Assembly (NCBI GenBank): GCA_966250375.1
Contig: CBINHE010000027.1
Location: 1-44,883, forward strand
Direction of reading: 5' to 3'
From: CAMLDH01 sp966250375
Lineage (GTDB): Bacteria; Pseudomonadota; Gammaproteobacteria; Burkholderiales; Burkholderiaceae_D
Length of the DNA: 44,883 bases
The notes under the pieces are model-generated. The model searched no databases and was not told the DNA's origin. It worked only from the letters and a program-made list of their open reading frames with translations. How positions within the stretch are numbered: position 1 is the stretch's first letter; the number at the start of each line of letters is the position of its first letter. A program made the position numbers and the translations under genes. Below, piece by piece: positions 39,856 to 44,883 of this stretch.

Positions 39856-42539
39856 CACCAAGCCCCCTTGCGACACAAACCGCGCACGTCGCAGTGCTGG
39901 CATACCGATTCAATGCCGCTCGCCGGTAACACATCGCCTTGCGCGATCGCGCGCATATTGCTGATAATTTGTTCGCCGAGCGCGCCTTGCCACTCGGCAT
40001 AATGTGGCGCCTGTGCATCGCCGGTCTTGTCCTTTACCGGTTCCAGCGCGACGTAATGTCCATAAGAGACTGGCGTATCCGACAGCATGCCGTAAAACGC
40101 CAGTTGATGATCTTCGAGCTGTTTGAATTTGTTGTTCAACGCTTGCTGGGTCCTGGTTTTGTAATCGAGCACCGCGCGTTCGCCAGCGTCGTTTTCATCG
40201 ATCCGATCGACCCGGCCGTGCAACGTGATCTGGCCATCCGCCCATTGCAACGGCTTCTCGAACCAACGCTCACCGATCGCGAATCGCCAGCCCTGCGCTT
40301 CCCGCGCATTGGCCCATGTGAGATAGGCGGAAAGCGTCTTTTGCCAGCGCACGTAATAACCGAGCGCAGCCGCATTTTTCGCAAGTTCTGCTGCAAATAT
40401 TGTTTCCGAAATGTTGCGCAGCACGTTTTCGCGATCGTCCAGACCGGTGTCTTGATCGCGGATGGTGTCGTGATAGGTTTTCAGGATTTGATGCAGCCAG
40501 TCACCGTAATCGCGCTTCTCCGGCATGTCGGACAATTCGTCCAGTCCCGACAGGCCGAGCATGCGCGTTGCAAAAAACTGGTAAGGGCACGCGACAAAAC
40601 TGTTGTAGCCGCTGGCGGATAATTTGGACGGCAACAGTTGCGGCGCGCGGGGCTGCGGCTTTTTTGCCGGTAGCTGCGCCAAATTTCTCACCGGAATTTG
40701 CACTAGGTGCACCGGAATTTTTCCCGCGCCGACACGCTCCAAGGTCAACTCCAGACGCGCAATCCACGGACTGACCGGATTCGGTTCGCCGTCTTTGTAC
40801 GCTTGCCAGGACAGCACCACTTCCGCATTCACGTGCAACAGTTCGGCGAAATCGCGCAACTGCTGACGCTGCCGGCTTTCACGCGTGGCCAATCCCAATT
40901 CACGGCGCACCGCATTCGCAAAAAACAAAGTCTCATTCGGCTGTGATGGTAAATGATCCGCGTCGGCGCCGACCATCAACACAGCATCGAACGATCGCAG
41001 GTGTGCACCGTTGAGGGGCAGCATCACGACGCGCTCGTCGCGTTCCGGCGCAATGAACGGCGTCGATTCCAGTTGCAGATTGATAAATGCACGCCATTCC
41101 GCAAACGAAAACACATGCTCCAGCGTGTTGCAATTCTGACCAATTGCATCCAGCAAGCCAATCGCTTGCGCACCTGCGGCATCCGCCTCCATTGCCGCGC
41201 GCATTCCCAGCGCATCGAGCGCTGCTCGTGTCGCCTCGATCCACTGCGACAGGGTTTTCCTGCCGTTCGCAAACAGCTCTGCCTGACGTGCCAGACAGGA
41301 CAGCAATGCGCGCTCCGCCTCTGCACCGTCCAGCGCCGCGGCGACCAAAGCCCAGCCGCCGGACACGTTCGCGCTGCGCAAAGTCAGTTCAATCGCCATC
41401 ACGTGCGCCGGCTTGTTTTCAATATCGGAAAATAAAAAAGGGGATTTCAAAAAATCCAGCAATGCGACTGTTTCAGCGCGTGCCGCGACCACTTCGAACC
41501 AGGCCGCCAGCGCCGCGGCGGCGCGCGTGGTCGATAATTTCCAGCCGGTTTCGTCGGCGACGAATATCTGCGCGCGTTCTAGCAGCGCGCGCATGCGCCG
41601 CGCGATCGCGCGGTCTTGCGCGATGATCGCGATCCGTGATTTTCCCGATGTGATCCAGTCGATGATGGTCTGCGCACCGCGCACGGCTTCATCTTCCAGG
41701 TTCTTCGCCGCGCATATCGACAAACCGGTGGGCACGACGACGTCATTTTCGCCATGCGCTGCGGTATCGTCCAGCATGCCGGCCCACGCCATCGCATAGA
41801 CTGGCTTGATCGATGCCGCGCACCAGTCCAGCATTATCGGCAGCACCGTTTGGCGCTCACCATACTTGCTTAAAAATGCCGCTTCGAACGCATCGGGTTC
41901 GACTGGCGCCACCCATACCAGAGGTCCGTCGGCGCTTTGCGCAAGCCGCAGCATTTGCATCAAGCGTGCAGCGCACGCGTCATTGGCATCCAGTTGGCTT
42001 TTCCAGATCGACCAGACCAGTTGCGCCTCATCCGACAAGACGTCACGCGCGGATGACGACAGTTGCGCCAGCGCCGCTTGCCAACACTCATCGGCGGCAT
42101 CGGGCGCGAGTTGAATTGCCGGCAGCAACGCTTGTGTCAGTTCGTCACATAACGTCAACAGTGTCTGCGCCAATGGCAGCAAATCCGTATTGCGCCGCGC
42201 AGTGAATAGCTTTTTCAGCCATGCATGCTGGCGCAATGCCGAATACAGAGTCATCAGGCGCTCGCTGTCGACCGCGACCTTCGTTGTCGGCGGCTGCAGC
42301 GCAAGCCATGCAGGCAAGGTGGCGATCCGGGGCGGAATGAAAGTGTGCTCTACGTGCTCTCCCAATGCCGTCTTCAATTGCTGCGCGTGGACAAAGGTAG
42401 GCACAATCACGCGGATCGCCGAAAAATCCTGCGTCTGTCCACGCCTCTGCACATTCAGCAATTCATTTTTCGCGATTGTTCGCGCAACCTCATCCCAAAA
42501 CGCGGCGCAGGGAGGAATTAATAGGGGACTATGCAGCAT
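39855..42539 (-). CDS. AddB-like PD-(D/E)XK nuclease
   Basis: An 894-residue partner of AddA. The N-terminal half is a UvrD-like inactivated helicase without a GxGKT loop. The C-terminal nuclease starts 'SASGYNSFVACPYQFFA' and carries 'RAVLDYKTRTQ' (the acidic D and K). Four Cys, one in 'VACPYQFF' and C880, C883 and C889 at the end, should hold a 4Fe-4S cluster, as in AddB. This is the 'probable DNA repair protein' type found near addA in betaproteobacteria. It leads the operon and diverges from trxA across 310 bases. No Shine-Dalgarno site is visible at the ATG. Confidence 0.87.
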   Translation of the reverse strand: MLHSPLLIPPCAAFWDEVARTIAKNELLNVQRRGQTQDFSAIRVIVPTFVHAQQLKTALGEHVEHTFIPPRIATLPAWLALQPPTTKVAVDSERLMTLYSALRQHAWLKKLFTARRNTDLLPLAQTLLTLCDELTQALLPAIQLAPDAADECWQAALAQLSSSARDVLSDEAQLVWSIWKSQLDANDACAARLMQMLRLAQSADGPLVWVAPVEPDAFEAAFLSKYGERQTVLPIMLDWCAASIKPVYAMAWAGMLDDTAAHGENDVVVPTGLSICAAKNLEDEAVRGAQTIIDWITSGKSRIAIIAQDRAIARRMRALLERAQIFVADETGWKLSTTRAAAALAAWFEVVAARAETVALLDFLKSPFLFSDIENKPAHVMAIELTLRSANVSGGWALVAAALDGAEAERALLSCLARQAELFANGRKTLSQWIEATRAALDALGMRAAMEADAAGAQAIGLLDAIGQNCNTLEHVFSFAEWRAFINLQLESTPFIAPERDERVVMLPLNGAHLRSFDAVLMVGADADHLPSQPNETLFFANAVRRELGLATRESRQRQQLRDFAELLHVNAEVVLSWQAYKDGEPNPVSPWIARLELTLERVGAGKIPVHLVQIPVRNLAQLPAKKPQPRAPQLLPSKLSASGYNSFVACPYQFFATRMLGLSGLDELSDMPEKRDYGDWLHQILKTYHDTIRDQDTGLDDRENVLRNISETIFAAELAKNAAALGYYVRWQKTLSAYLTWANAREAQGWRFAIGERWFEKPLQWADGQITLHGRVDRIDENDAGERAVLDYKTRTQQALNNKFKQLEDHQLAFYGMLSDTPVSYGHYVALEPVKDKTGDAQAPHYAEWQGALGEQIISNMRAIAQGDVLPASGIESVCQHCDVRGLCRKGAW

Positions 42540-42849
42540 GAGGATTCAAAAGTGACAATGGAAACGCAAGGGTGCCCCAAAGACTGGCGAAATTGCCACG
42601 AAAAAACTCTGGCCCTCCGGCATTTTATGCGAGCCGGCATGAAAATTAAGCGGCTCAGCTACACTTTCTGTGAAAATGGGTTATGATTTATCCAATTTCC
42701 CGCCGCATTACCTCCTGCAGCACCTGTCCAAACCCTTGAATAAGCGCGTAACGCCTCCATTTCCTAATTACCTCTTGGCAGCGTTAATGTACAACTGGCA
42801 GGTCGCACGGCGTTGATTTACCCCTTTTGTCCCCTCAACCGAGGAAACC
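42540..42849. other. 310-base divergent promoter region between addB-like gene and trxA
   Basis: No gene is supported. A possible -10 for trxA (TATGAT, 42682-42687) lies about 160 bases before the ATG, but no matching -35 is clear. GAGGAAACC just before 42850 is the trxA ribosome binding site. No terminator or long repeat is seen. Confidence 0.4.
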
Positions 42850-43176
42850 ATGAGCGAAAATATCAAATACATTACTGACACATCTTTTGAATCGGATGTC
42901 TTGAAGTCCGACAAGCCCGTCTTGGTTGATTTCTGGGCAGAATGGTGCGGTCCTTGCAAAATGATTGCGCCGATTCTGGAAGAAGTGGCGAAAGAATATG
43001 ACGGCAAACTGCAAGTCGCTAAAATGGACGTGGACGCGAATCAGGCGGTACCGGCCAAATTCGGCATTCGCGGTATCCCAACGCTGATTCTGTTCAAAAA
43101 TGGCGTACCGGCCGCCCAGAAAGTCGGCGCGATGGCAAAAGGCCAGTTGACGTCGTTCATCGATAGCAATATCTAA
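42850..43176 (+). CDS. trxA: Thioredoxin 1
   Basis: A 108-residue classical thioredoxin with the active site W32-C33-G34-P35-C36, the buried Asp ('VDFWAEW', D27) and the cis-proline in 'IRGIPTLILFKNG'. It reduces protein disulfides in the cytoplasm and is recycled by thioredoxin reductase. The ribosome binding site GAGGAAACC is good. It precedes rho by 224 bases; trxA-rho is a long-conserved order in proteobacteria. Confidence 0.97.
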   Translation: MSENIKYITDTSFESDVLKSDKPVLVDFWAEWCGPCKMIAPILEEVAKEYDGKLQVAKMDVDANQAVPAKFGIRGIPTLILFKNGVPAAQKVGAMAKGQLTSFIDSNI

Positions 43177-43242
43177 ATAATCAGAGGCGGTGGTGCGCTC
43201 GCACCTCCGCCTGACTTGCGCGACAGAACGCCGGTACGCTTG

Positions 43243-43329
43243 ACTCTGCCCCGCAATTTACATTTATAGTGTGAGGATAGAGTCCCGCTCCGCTTAAGCA
43301 TGCGCTGCCCGCTCTGCCCCGCAAAATTA
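43243..43329. repeat. Direct repeat of CTCTGCCCCGCAA in the trxA-rho gap
   Basis: CTCTGCCCCGCAATTTA (43244-43260) and CTCTGCCCCGCAAAATTA (43312-43329) are 68 bases apart in the same direction within the rho leader. The core is the reverse complement of the GGGGCAGAG motif at 33509-33554. rho is autoregulated through its leader in E. coli; whether these repeats matter for that is unknown. Confidence 0.45.
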
Positions 43330-43400
43330 TTAACTTACATACCACGCAGTTCCCCTCCCCCACCTTTTTATGCGCCCATCCCGGGACATTCAATACATAT

Positions 43401-44663
43401 ATGCATTTATCTGAACTCAAGGCGTTGCACGTTTCGGCTCTCTTAGAGATGGCCATTGGCCTCGAAATCGACAACGCAGCGCGATTGCGCAAACAAGAAC
43501 TGATGTTCGCGATCCTGAAAAAGCGCGCGAAATCAGGAGAACAAATTTTCGGCGATGGCGCCCTCGAAGTATTGCCAGACGGCTTTGGCTTCCTGCGCTC
43601 GCCCGACGCCAGTTACATGGCGTCCACTGACGACATTTACATTTCCCCTTCGCAAATCCGCCGTTTCAACCTGCACACCGGCGATTCGATCGAAGGCGAA
43701 GTACGGACCCCGAAAGACGGCGAGCGCTATTTTGCGCTGGTCAAGGTCGACAAGGTCAACGGCGAACCACCGGAGGCATCCAAACACAAGATCCTGTTTG
43801 AAAACCTGACCCCGCTGCATCCGAACAAGCCGCTGCCGCTGGAACGCGAAATGCGCGGCGAAGAAAACATCACCGGCCGCATCATCGACATGATCGCGCC
43901 AATTGGCAAAGGCCAGCGCGGCCTGCTGGTTGCCTCACCCAAGTCCGGTAAGTCGGTGATGCTGCAGCATATGGCGCATGCCATTACGACCAATCACCCC
44001 GACACGATCATGATCGTGCTGTTGATCGACGAACGTCCGGAGGAAGTGACGGAGATGCAGCGCTCGGTGCGCGGCGAAGTGGTCGCCTCCACCTTCGACG
44101 AACCGGCAACGCGTCACGTGCAAGTTGCGGAAATGGTGCTGGAAAAGGCCAAACGCCTGGTGGAAATGAAAAAGGATGTGGTGATCCTGCTCGACTCTAT
44201 CACCCGCCTCGCACGCGCCTACAACACCGTGATCCCCGCCTCCGGCAAAGTGCTGACCGGCGGTGTCGATGCCAACGCATTGCAACGTCCGAAACGTTTT
44301 TTCGGCGCTGCACGCAACATCGAAGAAGGTGGCTCGCTAACCATCATCGCGACCGCGCTGATCGAAACCGGCAGCCGCATGGATGACGTGATTTACGAAG
44401 AATTCAAGGGCACCGGCAATATGGAAGTGCATCTCGAGCGCCGTCTGGCCGAGAAGCGCGTATATCCAGCGATCAACCTGAACAAATCCGGCACACGCCG
44501 TGAAGAATTACTGATCAAATCCGATCAGTTGCAGAAGATCTGGGTATTGCGCAAACTGATTTACAGCATGGACGAAATCGAGGCGATGGAATTCATCCTC
44601 GACAAGATGAAGGCAACCAAGAACAATGCCGAATTCTTTGACATGATGCGGCGCGGCGGATAA
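43401..44663 (+). CDS. rho: Transcription termination factor Rho
   Basis: A 420-residue hexameric RNA helicase that ends transcription at Rho-dependent sites. It has the N-terminal RNA-binding domain ('MHLSELKALHVSALLEMA', then the OB-fold 'DGFGFLRSPDASYMAS.DDIYISPSQIRRFNL'), Walker A 'ASPKSGKSVMLQHMAHAI', Walker B 'VILLDSITRLARAYN', the Q-loop region 'GVDANALQRPKRFFGAARN', and the R-loop 'NKSGTRREELL'. Length and start match the E. coli protein. The leader holds a short direct repeat. A strong terminator follows. Confidence 0.97.
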   Translation: MHLSELKALHVSALLEMAIGLEIDNAARLRKQELMFAILKKRAKSGEQIFGDGALEVLPDGFGFLRSPDASYMASTDDIYISPSQIRRFNLHTGDSIEGEVRTPKDGERYFALVKVDKVNGEPPEASKHKILFENLTPLHPNKPLPLEREMRGEENITGRIIDMIAPIGKGQRGLLVASPKSGKSVMLQHMAHAITTNHPDTIMIVLLIDERPEEVTEMQRSVRGEVVASTFDEPATRHVQVAEMVLEKAKRLVEMKKDVVILLDSITRLARAYNTVIPASGKVLTGGVDANALQRPKRFFGAARNIEEGGSLTIIATALIETGSRMDDVIYEEFKGTGNMEVHLERRLAEKRVYPAINLNKSGTRREELLIKSDQLQKIWVLRKLIYSMDEIEAMEFILDKMKATKNNAEFFDMMRRGG

Positions 44664-44687
44664 TCGACTTTCGCTGCAAGCAATAAG

Positions 44688-44719
44688 AAATGGCGCATGT
44701 GGAAACATGCGCCATTTTT
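44688..44719 (+). terminator. Intrinsic terminator after rho
   Basis: AAATGGCGCATGT (44688-44700), loop GGAA, ACATGCGCCATTT (44705-44717), then T to 44719. A strong 13-bp stem starting 25 bases past the rho stop. Confidence 0.93.
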
Positions 44720-44800
44720 GTTTTCGTGGTTTATTTCATCGAGGCAATTTGAGACCGAACCGCACGGCCAGTAACGGGCAAACGAGCTAATACATATCCT

Positions 44801-44855
44801 CATCCATAACGTAACAAATGAAATCGATGGCAGGGCAATCGCGCTATGAATTCTC
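44801..44855. repeat. Degenerate copy of the 33572-33628 inverted repeat
   Basis: CATCCATAACG, a spacer with ATGAAATCG, and CGCTATGAATTC match the parts ATCCATAACG, ATGAAATCG and CGTTATGGATTC of the perfect repeat at 33572-33628, with a 15-base insertion and a few substitutions. An ATG at 44818 opens a frame that runs off the window, but it lies inside this repeat and has no ribosome binding site, so I do not call a gene. Confidence 0.45.
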
Positions 44856-44883
44856 TGCCGATGTTGTTCTGAAGAGCAACGTT

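Noticed and set aside
44818..44883. Start of a gene running off the right end
   Set aside because: The ATG lies in a degenerate repeat, has no ribosome binding site, and the 22 codons resemble no gene expected after rho, such as rpmE.
1..44883. CRISPR arrays, prophage or a defence island
   Set aside because: No regularly spaced repeats, phage structural genes or known defence modules are visible. The AddAB-type pair is a housekeeping repair system in its usual context.

Overview
The window looks like a chromosomal segment of a betaproteobacterium of the order Burkholderiales, most likely family Oxalobacteraceae (Herminiimonas/Janthinobacterium-like). I infer this from protein character and gene order: gyrA-serC-pheA-hisC-tyrA-aroA-cmk-rpsA-ihfB-lapA-lapB-ugd-rfaE, OmpA paralogues next to ubiG and gph, zapA followed by 6S RNA, and an AddAB-type nuclease beside trxA and rho. 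No database search was possible, so the genus is an inference.

Layout. 1-16675 is almost entirely minus strand. It reads gyrA, serC, pheA, hisC, tyrA, aroA, cmk, rpsA, ihfB, lapA, lapB, ugd and a heptose-7-phosphate kinase gene, followed by a small secreted helix-hairpin-helix protein. This joins DNA supercoiling, serine and aromatic amino acid synthesis, translation, and control and synthesis of the lipopolysaccharide envelope. 16934-20090 is plus strand: two tandem OmpA-family genes, ubiG and gph. A 1916-bp IS66-type insertion sequence (20204-22119) follows, with perfect 15-bp terminal repeats and a perfect 8-bp target duplication. Its transposase seems to have lost the segment that carries the last catalytic acidic residue.

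22212-30677 is accessory, minus strand: a PilZ protein, a small membrane protein, glucokinase, cobyric acid synthase, and a TonB-dependent receptor headed by a clear cobalamin riboswitch with a good promoter. Then come three small uncharacterised genes with strong ribosome binding sites, and an HMCES/YedK-type DNA-protein crosslink protein. 31075-33483 is a plus-strand copper-type P-type ATPase. It converges on a TauE/SafE permease and an EVE-domain gene, with a 24-bp perfect inverted repeat between them.

34948-36117 holds 6S RNA with promoter and terminator, zapA, a ZapB-like coiled-coil gene whose promoter predicts an almost leaderless mRNA, and tRNA-Ala(CGC). 36562-42539 is a large AddA/AddB helicase-nuclease pair, divergent from trxA and rho, which end the window.

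Most of the window is housekeeping. The less ordinary signals are the internally deleted IS66 copy, several intergenic palindromic repeat families, a strong hairpin before rpsA, a terminator with no gene upstream of it before the first ompA, Gln at GyrA position 83, the cobalamin riboswitch expression platform, and the cluster of three small unknown genes.
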